Shown piece after piece: positions 26,447-35,582 of a stretch of 64,000 nucleotides of DNA (within the stretch, counting starts at the first letter, position 1; every line of letters starts with the position of its first letter). A program made the translations under genes and the position numbers. Below the pieces are notes generated by a model. The model was given only the letters and a program-made list of their open reading frames with translations, did not search any database and was not told where the DNA came from. This DNA comes from UBA1413 sp964567485 (lineage in GTDB: Bacteria; Bacteroidota; Bacteroidia; Bacteroidales; Prolixibacteraceae): contig CAZMMX010000010.1 in the NCBI GenBank assembly GCA_964567485.1, positions 1 to 64,000 of the forward strand, written 5' to 3'.

Positions 26447-28186
26447 TCAGCCGGTTTTTTCGAGCCACTCTTTCACCTCTTCCGGGGAAGGATTCTGCAG
26501 GCCCAGCTTATTCTTTTTGTTGTAGCCGCAGATCTCCTGGTGGAGTTTGGTGAATTTCCCTGCCTCTTTGAGCTTGGAAATGGTGGTGTATCCCAGGTGG
26601 CGCAGAACCTCTCCCCACTCGGGGGAGATACCCAGCCGGGCATACTCTTCAGGAGCCGCTACCGACTCCTGTTTCCGGGTTTCCGGTTTCATCTGGGGGA
26701 AGAATAGGACATCCTGGATGGAGAGGTTGTTGGTCATGAACATGGTCAACCTGTCAATGCCTATCCCCATCCCTGAAGTCGGGGGCATACCGTATTCCAG
26801 GGCCCTGAGGAAATCATGGTCGATGAACATGGCTTCGTCATCTCCCTTTTCCGAAAGTCTGAGCTGTTCTTCAAACCTTTCCCTCTGGTCGATGGGGTCG
26901 TTCAACTCGGAATAGGCATTGGCCAGTTCCTTTCCGAATACCATCAGTTCAAACCTTTCGGTGACTCCTGGTTCCGAGCGGTGCATCTTGGTCAGCGGGG
27001 ACATCTCTACGGGGTAATCCATGATGAAGGTGGGCTGGATATAGTGATGTTCACATTTTTCACCGAAAAGGGCGTCGATGAGTTTTCCAATGCCCATATC
27101 GGGAGTGACTTCAATACCCAGGGTATCACAGATTTTCCTCAGTTCATCTTCATTTTTCCCCCTGATGTCGTATCCGGTATGGGTCTTTATGGCATCGGCC
27201 ATGGTCACACGTGGGAACGGAGCCTTGAAGTCAATGATCTGGTCGCCCAGGGGGACCCGGGTAGTCCCGTGAAGGGCCAGAGCTACCCTTTCCAGCATCT
27301 TCTCGGTGAAATCCATCATCCAGAAGTAATCCTTGTAAGCCACGTAAATTTCCAGCACCGTGAATTCAGGATTATGGGTGCGGTCCATCCCTTCGTTCCG
27401 GAAATCCCTGGCAAATTCGTAGACTCCGTCAAAGCCACCGACAATCAGCTTCTTCAGGTAGAGCTCATTGGCAATGCGAAGATAGAGGGGGATGTCGAGG
27501 GTATTGTGATGCGTGATGAACGGCCGGGCTGCAGCACCTCCGGGAATGGGCTGAAGTATGGGAGTCTCTACCTCAAGGTACCCTTCTTCATTGAAGATCT
27601 CCCGCATGGTATTGATGATTTTGGTCCTTTGTGCGAAGACCTCCCTCACCCGTGGGTTGACGATCAAATCGACATACCGCATGCGGTAGCGTTGTTCCAC
27701 GTCGGTAAAAGCATCGTAAAGGACACCATCCTTCTCCTTGACTACGGGAAGAGGCCGCAGGGCTTTGCTCAGCAGGGTGAGTTCCTTCACATGGACCGAT
27801 ATCTCCCCCATTTGGGTGATGAAGGCATACCCCTTCACTCCGATGGTGTCCCCGATGTCGAGGAGTTTGCGGAAGACTTCGTTGTACAGGGTCTTATCTT
27901 CTCCGGGACAAAGTTCATCCCGGTTGACATAGAGCTGGATACGCCCCGAGGCATCCTGCAATTCGGCAAAGGAGGCCTTTCCCATGATCCGCTGGCTCAT
28001 CAGCCTGCCCGCCAGACAAATATCCCCGAAATTCCCCTTTTCAGGATCAAACCCGGCCTTAATATCTGCCGACCGGGCATTTACAGGGTATGCCGCTGCC
28101 GGATACGGATCAATGCCCAACTCCCGTAACCTGCGGAGAGAATTCCTGCGGATTTCCTCCTGCTCACTCAATGAAATGTTCGTCAT
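26447..28186 (-). CDS. lysS: Lysyl-tRNA synthetase, class II
   Basis: The 579-aa enzyme has an OB-fold anticodon-binding domain (about 50-165, ICLAGRLMSQRIMGKASFAE) and a class II catalytic core (about 180-500) with motif 2 (FRNEGMDRTHNPEFTVLE) and motif 3 (GMGIGIDRLTMFM). A C-terminal extension of about 65 residues (SPEWGEVLRHLGYTTISKL) is typical of Bacteroidetes LysRS. A perfect -7 box lies 23 nt upstream. It leads the operon lysS-gpsA-pgi-transporter. Confidence 0.97.
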   Translation of the reverse strand: MTNISLSEQEEIRRNSLRRLRELGIDPYPAAAYPVNARSADIKAGFDPEKGNFGDICLAGRLMSQRIMGKASFAELQDASGRIQLYVNRDELCPGEDKTLYNEVFRKLLDIGDTIGVKGYAFITQMGEISVHVKELTLLSKALRPLPVVKEKDGVLYDAFTDVEQRYRMRYVDLIVNPRVREVFAQRTKIINTMREIFNEEGYLEVETPILQPIPGGAAARPFITHHNTLDIPLYLRIANELYLKKLIVGGFDGVYEFARDFRNEGMDRTHNPEFTVLEIYVAYKDYFWMMDFTEKMLERVALALHGTTRVPLGDQIIDFKAPFPRVTMADAIKTHTGYDIRGKNEDELRKICDTLGIEVTPDMGIGKLIDALFGEKCEHHYIQPTFIMDYPVEMSPLTKMHRSEPGVTERFELMVFGKELANAYSELNDPIDQRERFEEQLRLSEKGDDEAMFIDHDFLRALEYGMPPTSGMGIGIDRLTMFMTNNLSIQDVLFFPQMKPETRKQESVAAPEEYARLGISPEWGEVLRHLGYTTISKLKEAGKFTKLHQEICGYNKKNKLGLQNPSPEEVKEWLEKTG

Positions 28187-28208
28187 CTGCTGTTTTTCAA
28201 AAACCGCC

Positions 28209-28216
28209 CAAAGATA
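28209..28216 (-). promoter_or_regulatory. -7 promoter box of lysS
   Basis: On the minus strand the sequence reads TATCTTTG, a perfect TAnnTTTG box, 23 nt before the lysS start codon. Confidence 0.6.
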
Positions 28217-28372
28217 AGAAAAAAGAATCTTCAGGGATGGTTAAGACCCAATCAGTTAGGAAGCAGTGCCCGGGAAATGCCAAAGAGATTATTTCGTAAT
28301 GTGTTGGTAGACAGGGATAAAAAATATATACGACTGTCTCTGGTTTTATTATGCTTATCATTTTTCAATTCT

Positions 28373-28380
28373 TATCTTTG
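28373..28380 (+). promoter_or_regulatory. -7 promoter box of recJ
   Basis: TATCTTTG is a perfect TAnnTTTG box 41 nt before the preferred recJ start (28421). Its position downstream of an earlier in-frame ATG at 28277 argues against that longer start. Confidence 0.6.
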
Positions 28381-28420
28381 CATTAAATATAGTAGGAAGG
28401 CTACGGCAGAAAGAGGAAGA

Positions 28421-30142
28421 ATGGATAAAGTCTGGAGTATTAAGCCGCAGGGCGACATCAATGATATAAAGCATCTGTCCGCAGCATTGAATGTTAACAT
28501 GGTGATTGCCAATTTATTGGTTCAGCGTGGTGTGAAAACATTCAATGAGGCGAAGAGCTTTTTTCGTCCCAGGTTGTCCGATCTTCATGATCCCTTCCTG
28601 ATGAAAGATATGGATAAGGCTGTTGCCCGTCTTGAACAGGCGGTCAATAACCAGGAGAGGGTGATGATCTACGGGGATTATGATGTTGACGGGACTACCT
28701 CGGTGGCCATGATTTATCTGTTTCTGAAGGACTATATCAAGCATCTCGACTATTACATTCCCGACAGGTATACCGAGGGTTACGGCATTTCACCCCAGAG
28801 TATTGACTATGCTGCCAGGGAGCAGTTTTCCCTGGTCATAGTGCTCGATTGCGGGATTAAGGCGGTGGAGAAGGTGAAGTATGCGCGTGAGCAGGGGCTT
28901 GATTTCATCATTTGTGACCATCACAACCCCGGGGAGACCATTCCCGATGCCGTGGCGGTGCTGGATCCCAAGCGCCCCGACTGTCCTTATCCCTACAAGG
29001 AGCTGTCGGGGTGCGGCGTAGGTTTCAAACTGCTCCAGGCTTACACCATTAAGAATAACATCAGCCAGGAAAAGCTCTTTGATCTGCTTGACCTTCTGGT
29101 GGTCAGCATCGCCTCCGACATTGTCCCCATCACCGGGGAAAACAGGGTGCTGGCACATTACGGGCTGAAAAAACTCAACACCAACCCAGGAATGGGTTTG
29201 CAGACCATTATTAACCTCGCGGGACTTAATGGTGAGGAGATCACGGTCAGTGATATTGTTTTCAAAATAGGTCCCCGCCTGAATGCTTCAGGCAGGATAG
29301 AACACGGCAAGAAATCGGTGCAGATTCTGGTATCGGTCGATACCGTAAGTTCCGATGCCCTTGGTGAAGAGATAGACTCTTTCAATGAGATCAGGAAAAC
29401 CCTCGACAGGGACATTACCCAGGATGCCCTGGAAATGATCGAGAGGGATGAGGAACTCCGTAACCGTAACAGCACGGTGATTTATAACCGGGACTGGCAT
29501 AAAGGGGTGGTCGGTATTGTGGCCTCGCGGCTGACCGAGTTTTTTTACCGCCCCACGGTGGTTCTGACCGAATCAAACGGTTTGGCTACAGGGTCGGCCA
29601 GGTCGGTGAAGGACTTTGACCTCTACGAGGCTATCGGGGCCTGCAGTGACCTCCTGGAGTCCTATGGCGGACACATGTATGCCGCAGGCCTCACCCTGAA
29701 AATCGAAAACGTCAGGGCCTTCTCAGAACGGTTTGAGGAGATCGTCACCAGAACGGTGACCAGCAGGCAGCAGCTCCAGACCGTGGAAGTAGATGCCAAA
29801 CTGGCCCTGCACGAAATTAACCCCCGCTTTTTCAGGGTCATGAAACAGTTTGCCCCCTTTGGCCCTCATAACAGTATGCCCCTTTTTGTCACCGAAGATG
29901 TCATCGATGCCGGCAGCAGCCGGCTGGTGGGTAAAAACCTGGAACATATAAAACTGGACCTGATGGAACCCGACGCCTCGTCGGGGATCTTCGCAGGTAT
30001 CGCCTTCAACCTGGCTTCCAAATTCCCCGTGATTCAGTCGGGAACTCCCTTCGATATCTGTTATTCCGTTGAACTGAATGAGTTCAGAGGGAAAACAAAC
30101 CTCCAACTCAATATCAAGGATATCAGAACAAAAACCACCTGA
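28421..30142 (+). CDS. recJ: Single-stranded-DNA-specific exonuclease RecJ
   Basis: The 573-aa 5'-3' exonuclease works in recombination and mismatch repair. The DHH domain shows MIYGDYDVDGTTSVAMIYLF, LDCGIKAVEKVKYA and ICDHHNPGE, all metal-binding motifs. The DHHA1 region carries VGIVASRLTEFFYRP and SYGGHMYAAGLTLK, followed by an OB-type domain. The start at 28421 is preferred over 28277 because it begins the conserved domain directly, follows agaaagagg, and lies downstream of the -7 box. Confidence 0.95.
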   Translation: MDKVWSIKPQGDINDIKHLSAALNVNMVIANLLVQRGVKTFNEAKSFFRPRLSDLHDPFLMKDMDKAVARLEQAVNNQERVMIYGDYDVDGTTSVAMIYLFLKDYIKHLDYYIPDRYTEGYGISPQSIDYAAREQFSLVIVLDCGIKAVEKVKYAREQGLDFIICDHHNPGETIPDAVAVLDPKRPDCPYPYKELSGCGVGFKLLQAYTIKNNISQEKLFDLLDLLVVSIASDIVPITGENRVLAHYGLKKLNTNPGMGLQTIINLAGLNGEEITVSDIVFKIGPRLNASGRIEHGKKSVQILVSVDTVSSDALGEEIDSFNEIRKTLDRDITQDALEMIERDEELRNRNSTVIYNRDWHKGVVGIVASRLTEFFYRPTVVLTESNGLATGSARSVKDFDLYEAIGACSDLLESYGGHMYAAGLTLKIENVRAFSERFEEIVTRTVTSRQQLQTVEVDAKLALHEINPRFFRVMKQFAPFGPHNSMPLFVTEDVIDAGSSRLVGKNLEHIKLDLMEPDASSGIFAGIAFNLASKFPVIQSGTPFDICYSVELNEFRGKTNLQLNIKDIRTKTT

Positions 30143-30185
30143 AATTTTCTCTCGCGGAAGGGCTGCCGGGGTCACAAATCACCCG

Positions 30186-31337
30186 TCAGTTTCTGAAGAC
30201 CTCCTCTGCTATGAGGGCGTTTTCTACGGGCCGGGCATACATTTTGGTAAAGCGCCGGGCCACCTCTTCGGGATTGTAGGGAATGGTATCCTGTGCTTTG
30301 GCCACCATACCCTTAAACTCCACGATTTCGGCCGAAGTATAGTAATCAGTGAATTCACCAGTGCCGTTCAGTAATTCATAGGCCACGTAGTTGTAAGGCC
30401 AGAGCTTGTAATACTGGTGGATGCGGTGGTCGATCCGCTCGGTGAGCAGTTGTAGGAATTCGTTGACCGGAAGGTTGTTGTTTTTCTCCAGGAAGCTGCT
30501 GAGGATGGGGCGCCCGAAGGAGAAGTGGACCCTTCCCTTAGGATTGGCCAGTCCGCTCGCCATGCTCTTCAGGTCGTCAGCCGAAGTTTTCTGGTACCCG
30601 TCGGTCTCTTTCCTGATCAACTCGTAAACCTTGGAGATCCCGCAGGGCTCCAATTCGTAAGAGATGGAAACGGGAACTACCGTGAGCTCTCCGAATCCTT
30701 CAGCCATACTTTTAGTATTGCTGAGGTTGAGCATTTTCAGGAGAGCCTGCTGCGTTTGGTCATTGCCATCCTTGGTGCGTCCTTCACGCTGGGCGATCCA
30801 TACCGAATGATGCTCCTCGGTGATGGTTTTCCTGATATAGGCCGAGAGTTTTTTGGACGCTTCCAGCAGTTCCCTGACGGCCAGGCTCCTTTTGACGACA
30901 AATGCCCGGTTGAGTTTTACCACATGGGTGATCCAGTCATATATCAGGAGATTGTCCCCAATGGCGATCCGGGTAGATTTCATCCCCGACTGAAACATGA
31001 TGTAATTGAGAAATGCTGAATCCAGAATGATATCCCTGTGATTGGAAAAGAAAAGATAGGGTTTGTTTTTGTCAAGATACTCCAGTCCGCTGGTGGTCAG
31101 CCCCTTGGTGGTGGATATGATGATTCTCTCCACCAGTCTCGACACGAAATCGCGCTGCAGCTGGTTGATACTCTTTACCTCGGAAAGGAGCTTCCGTATG
31201 TGCATTTCCTTGTGTTCATCAGGAAATAGAAGCCTCAGCATTTCCGTGAAAGTGGCATCCTCCAGCAGGAATTTTATTTTTTCGGATACTTCGGCATCAT
31301 TATACGGACGAATATCATCGTATTCACTTGACTCCAT
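30186..31337 (-). CDS. Glycerophospholipid acyltransferase-like protein
   Basis: The 383-aa protein has an acyltransferase core: FFSNHRDIILDSAFLNYIM (motif I), VKLNRAFVVKRS, VWIAQREGRTKDGNDQTQQA (motif III) and TVVPVSISYE (motif IV). It probably acylates glycerol-3-phosphate or a lysolipid at the inner membrane. In motif I there are five residues between His and the downstream Asp (HRDIILD) rather than the usual four of HX4D; an alternative pair is His with the nearer Asp. The approximate -7 box TTACTTTG is on the minus strand at 31361-31368. It is convergent with recJ. Confidence 0.78.
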   Translation of the reverse strand: MESSEYDDIRPYNDAEVSEKIKFLLEDATFTEMLRLLFPDEHKEMHIRKLLSEVKSINQLQRDFVSRLVERIIISTTKGLTTSGLEYLDKNKPYLFFSNHRDIILDSAFLNYIMFQSGMKSTRIAIGDNLLIYDWITHVVKLNRAFVVKRSLAVRELLEASKKLSAYIRKTITEEHHSVWIAQREGRTKDGNDQTQQALLKMLNLSNTKSMAEGFGELTVVPVSISYELEPCGISKVYELIRKETDGYQKTSADDLKSMASGLANPKGRVHFSFGRPILSSFLEKNNNLPVNEFLQLLTERIDHRIHQYYKLWPYNYVAYELLNGTGEFTDYYTSAEIVEFKGMVAKAQDTIPYNPEEVARRFTKMYARPVENALIAEEVFRN

Positions 31338-31380
31338 GATAAGATTGGTTTATACCCTGACAAAGTAACTAAATATGTCA

Positions 31381-33417
31381 TTAAAAGTGGTAACGGAGTT
31401 GAATTTTTAACTCTCTTTTAGATTTGCCCTCTCTTTCGTCGGCTCCTGAGCCGGTTTTATCCCTGTCGAACCAGGTGGTATTTCCCAGTTTAACCCAGGC
31501 GTCAACACCGTGGGTGAGCGTGGTTTTAAGGTTAAGATAGGTTCGGCATCCGTGGCCATAATAGTTGACCGAGGAGAAGGAGTAAAGCAGGTCATTTTCG
31601 TAGGCGTAAATTCCCGAGGCATAAGTGTCGGTGTGGAACCATGCAGCCCTGAAGGTGGCCGACAGGGGAAATTGTAAGGGTTTCCAGGCGATGTCGTGGC
31701 TGATGAGGATTCCTTTTTCCGGGGGTGTGGAGATGCGCCGGGAGACCTCGGTGCGCCAGCGCAGTGTGAGTGCCGGGGTGACGGCGTAGTCGGCCTGAAG
31801 CCTGAGGTTTTCCTGGCGCAGGTTTTCCTGGCGCAGGAGAGGGGTGGTATTGGTTTTTATCGCAGAGGATTTGGCGCGGAACCGGAGGTACCCCGACAGC
31901 CGTGGGGAGGGGTGGATGTCGGCGCGCAGGGTTATGAGGGATCCTGAAGAGGGGGCGGCGGTGGTATAGAGGATCCAGGGGGCGTGGTGCCAGTCGATGC
32001 TGGCCGTGAGGGTCATTCCCGCGGCCGGAAGAAGGCGGAGGGCGGCATAGAGGCCTGTTTCCCCGGCACACCTGCTTCCCGCAGAGAAAGCCCCTGCCAG
32101 GGGGGCATGGTACTCCTTGCCGAAATGACGAAAGGAGAGGGCCAGTGCCAGCTGGTCATGGAGACGGGCTTCGAGGCCCTGAACCACGGCCAGACCCCCC
32201 GGCCATGATATCGCACCTTCCCCATACATCTGAAGATATCCTCTTATCCAGCGATAATCTATGCCGGTATTTAGCAACCTGTTTCCCCGGAAGTAATATT
32301 TTTCATACAGCTCCTCCCCGGGATCGAGAGGGTGGGAATAGGCCAGCGCCATGACCGTCACCCCCGCTTTTAGCCCGGGTTTGGCCACCTGATAGAACAA
32401 CGCTGCTGCCGTTTGCCTGACACTTTTCTTTCCTGCGATCTCGGAGGGAGTGCGGTGGTAGCCTGATACCGGCAGGGAAGTGACCTTCCATACAGAGTCG
32501 GCACCCATCTCGAGATGGCCGTCGCCCTTCATTCGGGATATGAGCAGGTGGCACCGGTGGTCACCCCATCTGAAGGATGCGGCAGCTCCCCGGAAATAGC
32601 GATTTTCGGCGGTGGAGGAGTGGGGTTTGACATAGCTCGCGTTTTTGGAGGTTTGCATAATATCGGCACTTCCCGGCATAGTGAATCCCTGCCAGAGTAA
32701 CGCTCCCTGTCCGGTGCCTGCGGTAAAGTCCCCGATGATCACCCGAGGAATACGGTCGCTTACCCTGAAGGAGACATAGCCGGAATAGTGGTCAAACCCT
32801 CTCCTGTTGGGCGTGGTGAAAAAAGGCTCCCCCGGGTCTTTGTCGGCCGTTAGGCCCACCTTGAGGAGATCCTGTTTTTCGTACCGGTATCTGGCGGAAA
32901 TCATTTCCTGACTTCCGGGGTAAAGGGGAGGTTTCCCATTGCGGCTCCGGAATCCTGCTGCCTGCGGAAAGGTGCGCCCTCCCTTCATGATGATGTCGTG
33001 GTATCCCCGTTTCCGGAATAGGGTGTCGCTCTCACGGGGCTCCGGGGGGGAGCCCGCCTTGATGAAAAAGGAGATCTTTTCTGCCATTTCCCGGCCGATA
33101 GCCGGGAGCGAGGCGAGTTCGTAGGGGGACAAGAAGGGACCAAATTTCTGACGGCACGTGAGGATGGCTTCCACCGCCGGTTCCGTAATAAAGGGAATGG
33201 CCAGCAGCTCTTCCCTTCCGGCACTGTTAATATCGACGGGGCGGTCATATTTCTCGTGCAGATCCTCAAGCCAGGCCCCATATTCTTCCCCCTCTTCCGT
33301 TTCCCCGGCCACTGATTCCAGCAATTCATCGAAATTACTGAACCTTCCGGGCAGTTGCTGGCCTGCGGCAGCTCCTGCGCCCACCAGAAGGAGCAAGGCC
33401 AGGATGGTGAATTTCAT
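31381..33417 (-). CDS. Helix-hairpin-helix domain protein with C-terminal outer-membrane beta-barrel
   Basis: From the ATG at 33417 the product has about 678 aa. This start is chosen because it begins the signal peptide MKFTILALLLLVGAGAAAG; the longer reading frame adds 45 unlikely residues. Residues about 45-125 form two helix-hairpin-helix units (VDINSAGREELLAIPFITEP and LSPYELASLPAIGREMAEKI), as in ComEA-type DNA-binding proteins. The rest is a long Tyr/Arg-rich stretch resembling an outer-membrane barrel, including a 15-bp direct duplication (31805-31834) that encodes the peptide QENLR twice. The role is unknown; DNA handling at the outer membrane is conceivable. The start overlaps the upstream gene (ATGA). 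Confidence 0.75.
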   Translation of the reverse strand: MKFTILALLLLVGAGAAAGQQLPGRFSNFDELLESVAGETEEGEEYGAWLEDLHEKYDRPVDINSAGREELLAIPFITEPAVEAILTCRQKFGPFLSPYELASLPAIGREMAEKISFFIKAGSPPEPRESDTLFRKRGYHDIIMKGGRTFPQAAGFRSRNGKPPLYPGSQEMISARYRYEKQDLLKVGLTADKDPGEPFFTTPNRRGFDHYSGYVSFRVSDRIPRVIIGDFTAGTGQGALLWQGFTMPGSADIMQTSKNASYVKPHSSTAENRYFRGAAASFRWGDHRCHLLISRMKGDGHLEMGADSVWKVTSLPVSGYHRTPSEIAGKKSVRQTAAALFYQVAKPGLKAGVTVMALAYSHPLDPGEELYEKYYFRGNRLLNTGIDYRWIRGYLQMYGEGAISWPGGLAVVQGLEARLHDQLALALSFRHFGKEYHAPLAGAFSAGSRCAGETGLYAALRLLPAAGMTLTASIDWHHAPWILYTTAAPSSGSLITLRADIHPSPRLSGYLRFRAKSSAIKTNTTPLLRQENLRQENLRLQADYAVTPALTLRWRTEVSRRISTPPEKGILISHDIAWKPLQFPLSATFRAAWFHTDTYASGIYAYENDLLYSFSSVNYYGHGCRTYLNLKTTLTHGVDAWVKLGNTTWFDRDKTGSGADEREGKSKRELKIQLRYHF

Positions 33418-34277
33418 GGCTGCCAGGAGAGGGTTGCCGAAGGTGAAAAGCCCAGGACTTCCTGGGTGGTGAAGGCTATGTCGAAGAGGAGTTTGCCCAC
33501 GGGAAAGCCGGTGCCCAGGGAAAAGGTCAGGGGAGAGGTGGCGGCACCGCACCGTATGGCACAGGACGGGAAGGGCAGGAATTCAATACCGCTCTTTACC
33601 CTTGCGGGAGTTCGCGTGGCTTTGGCGACTTCGGCACAGAAGAGAAGCTGGGGAGAGGGTTGCCAGGCCGTGCCGCAGCGCACGTTCTGCACCGTTTTTT
33701 CTTTGCCCCACGGGGTATTCATGCGGGCACCCACGGGGTTGAAAAGATGGACCCCGACGCTCAGCCTGTCGGAGAGGGCGGCGATCAGGCCTGTTTCAAC
33801 GGTGACCATCAGGCAGGGATCACGATTTTCGGGGAATTTCTCGGCAAAGAGGTCAAATTGCACGGCCGCGGCGATTTCCCTTCCCAGAGGTGTGGCGTAG
33901 GTGAGGGCTCCCTTGCGCTCATGGTAGATGCCGCTCCCCGTTTGGCTAAAGGAAAAGCCAAAGGCTCCCGGTCCCACGGGGAGGAGCACCCCGGCAGCCA
34001 TTAGGGAGAACTCCTTGAGCAGAAAGCGCGATTCACAGGCCATCGCGGCATAGAAAGCGTCAGAAAAGGCGATTCCCGCCGGGTTGTCAAAAAGGGAGCG
34101 CGGTCCCTTCAAGGCGGCAGTGGCGTATGAAAGAGAAGCCTGACGGGCTCCCGGCATCCTGTTGATCATGGCCCGCGAAAAAGCGGGGGAAAACAACAGA
34201 CCAGCGGAAATCAAAAAATGTAACGCCCATTTTTTCACTTCGCAGAGAGAAAGGGTTTCATGAATAGGGTATCCCAA
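33414..34277 (-). CDS. Probable outer-membrane protein, PorV/PorQ-like
   Basis: The 287-aa product has a signal peptide-like start (ending FSPAFSRA). It then shows ARQASLSYATAALKGPRSLFDNPAGIAF, in which the NPAG segment is typical of FadL/PorV-like barrels. The remainder alternates Gly and aromatic residues as in beta-strands (AFGFSFSQTGSGIYHERKGA). Its stop overlaps the helix-hairpin-helix barrel gene by four bases, so both are made together and may form one outer-membrane complex. The family call is from sequence character; the function is unknown. An internal Met near residue 37 is too late to keep the signal. Confidence 0.6.
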   Translation of the reverse strand: MGYPIHETLSLCEVKKWALHFLISAGLLFSPAFSRAMINRMPGARQASLSYATAALKGPRSLFDNPAGIAFSDAFYAAMACESRFLLKEFSLMAAGVLLPVGPGAFGFSFSQTGSGIYHERKGALTYATPLGREIAAAVQFDLFAEKFPENRDPCLMVTVETGLIAALSDRLSVGVHLFNPVGARMNTPWGKEKTVQNVRCGTAWQPSPQLLFCAEVAKATRTPARVKSGIEFLPFPSCAIRCGAATSPLTFSLGTGFPVGKLLFDIAFTTQEVLGFSPSATLSWQP

Positions 34278-34325
34278 TTTACGGGAAAAAACCCATCCCG
34301 AAAGCGGAAAAGCGGCCTGATTTGG

Positions 34326-34347
34326 GGGTCAGGCTATGCCCTGACCC
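34326..34347. terminator. Hairpin between purE and the PorV-like gene
   Basis: The arms gggtcagg (34326-34333) and cctgaccc (34340-34347) are perfectly complementary with a 6-nt loop. It lies downstream of purE on the minus strand. No U tract follows, so terminator function is tentative. Confidence 0.4.
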
Positions 34348-34407
34348 TTCAAGCCGGTATTAATTGTTTGCAGGGGGAAAACAGGGGTGATCGCCTGGGG
34401 GCAGGAG

Positions 34408-34911
34408 TCAGACCCTGTATTTGTAGCTGATGCTTTCCAGGTCCCGGTTGGCTTTGACGATTTTTTCCTTGAGCCCTTCCTTGTAGAGGATGAATTTCTC
34501 CATGATTTCCATATTCCCGGTGGCCAGGATCTGGATGGCCAGGAGTCCGGCATTCAGGGCGCCATTGATGGCTACGGTAGCCACGGGGATGCCGGGGGGC
34601 ATCTGAACGATGGCCAGGAGGGCATCCATGCCTTCGAGGCTGGCTTTGATGGGAACGCCGATCACCGGCAGGGGAGTCATGGCCGCGATCACCCCGGGGA
34701 GATGGGCGGCCATGCCTGCCCCGGCGACGATGACCTTAATTCCCCGGTCACGCGCCGAACGGGCATACTTTTCCACCTCGGCAGGAGTACGGTGCGCCGA
34801 AAGGGCATTGATCTCAAACGGAATACCAAACTCTTCAAAAAGCTTGGCCGCCGTTTCCATGACCCCCCAATCGGAGGTGCTCCCCATAATAATGCTAATT
34901 TCCGGTGTCAT
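34408..34911 (-). CDS. purE: N5-carboxyaminoimidazole ribonucleotide mutase PurE
   Basis: The 167-aa enzyme catalyses a carboxyl shift in purine synthesis. Motifs include IIMGSTSDWGVMETAAKLFE, SAHRTPAEVEKYA with the catalytic His, GAGMAAHLPGVIAA and PVIGVPI. The start at 34911 (MTPEISIIMGSTSD) is preferred; the longer frame from 34968 adds 19 residues not seen in the family. No purK adjoins it. hpt lies divergently about 115 nt away. Confidence 0.95.
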   Translation of the reverse strand: MTPEISIIMGSTSDWGVMETAAKLFEEFGIPFEINALSAHRTPAEVEKYARSARDRGIKVIVAGAGMAAHLPGVIAAMTPLPVIGVPIKASLEGMDALLAIVQMPPGIPVATVAINGALNAGLLAIQILATGNMEIMEKFILYKEGLKEKIVKANRDLESISYKYRV

Positions 34912-35027
34912 AGCCTCACAATTAATTTTTAGACTTCTAAATAGTTTTGTTACTTTGTACTCTTGCAAAAGCTAAAATAGTGTATTTTCACCATTCACAT
35001 CATATTCACGAAAAAAAGATCGGTTAA

Positions 35028-35570
35028 ATGGACAAGGTAACACTTCGCGATAAATCTTTCAAGCTCTATATTTCACATGAAAGAATACTGGAGGCGATTG
35101 ACGGGATTGCCATTCGTATGAACCAGGACCTGGCAGGCCGGGATCCTCTTTTTGTGTGTGTTCTGAACGGCGCTTTTATGTTCGCCGCGGAACTGCTGCA
35201 GAGGATTACCCTGGCAGAATCGGAGATTACCTTTGTCAAGATGGCCTCTTACAAGGGAACCCACTCCACGGGGGTCGTCCGTCAGCTGATCGGCCTGAAT
35301 GAAAACCTCGAAGGCCGCACGGTGGTGGTCCTCGAAGACATTGTGGACTCGGGCAAGACCATCGATAATATTATCAACCAGCTGAGAGAGATGAATCCCG
35401 GGGAGATCAGGCTGGCGACCCTGTTGTTCAAGCCTGCGGCGGTAGTGTGCGATGTGAACCTCGATTATGTGGGCATGGAGATTCCCAATGACTTCATTGT
35501 GGGGTTTGGCCTTGACTACAACGGCTATGGGCGTAACCTCAAAGATATCTATTCGGTTATTGAAGACTAA
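35028..35570 (+). CDS. hpt: Hypoxanthine phosphoribosyltransferase
   Basis: The 180-aa enzyme salvages hypoxanthine (and usually guanine) to IMP/GMP with PRPP. The PRPP-binding loop is VVVLEDIVDSGKTIDNII; the flexible loop holds KMASYKGTHSTG; the C-terminal part has VGFGLDYNGYGRNLKDIY. It leads the run hpt-adk-obgE-PAP2, with 12 nt to adk. A near-consensus -7 box TTACTTTG lies at 34950-34957. Confidence 0.96.
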   Translation: MDKVTLRDKSFKLYISHERILEAIDGIAIRMNQDLAGRDPLFVCVLNGAFMFAAELLQRITLAESEITFVKMASYKGTHSTGVVRQLIGLNENLEGRTVVVLEDIVDSGKTIDNIINQLREMNPGEIRLATLLFKPAAVVCDVNLDYVGMEIPNDFIVGFGLDYNGYGRNLKDIYSVIED

Positions 35571-35582
35571 ATACGATAATCT

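Noticed and set aside
26816..28129. 437-aa open frame on the plus strand opposite lysS
   Set aside because: It is entirely antisense to a highly conserved lysyl-tRNA synthetase, shows no domain and no promoter or ribosome site.
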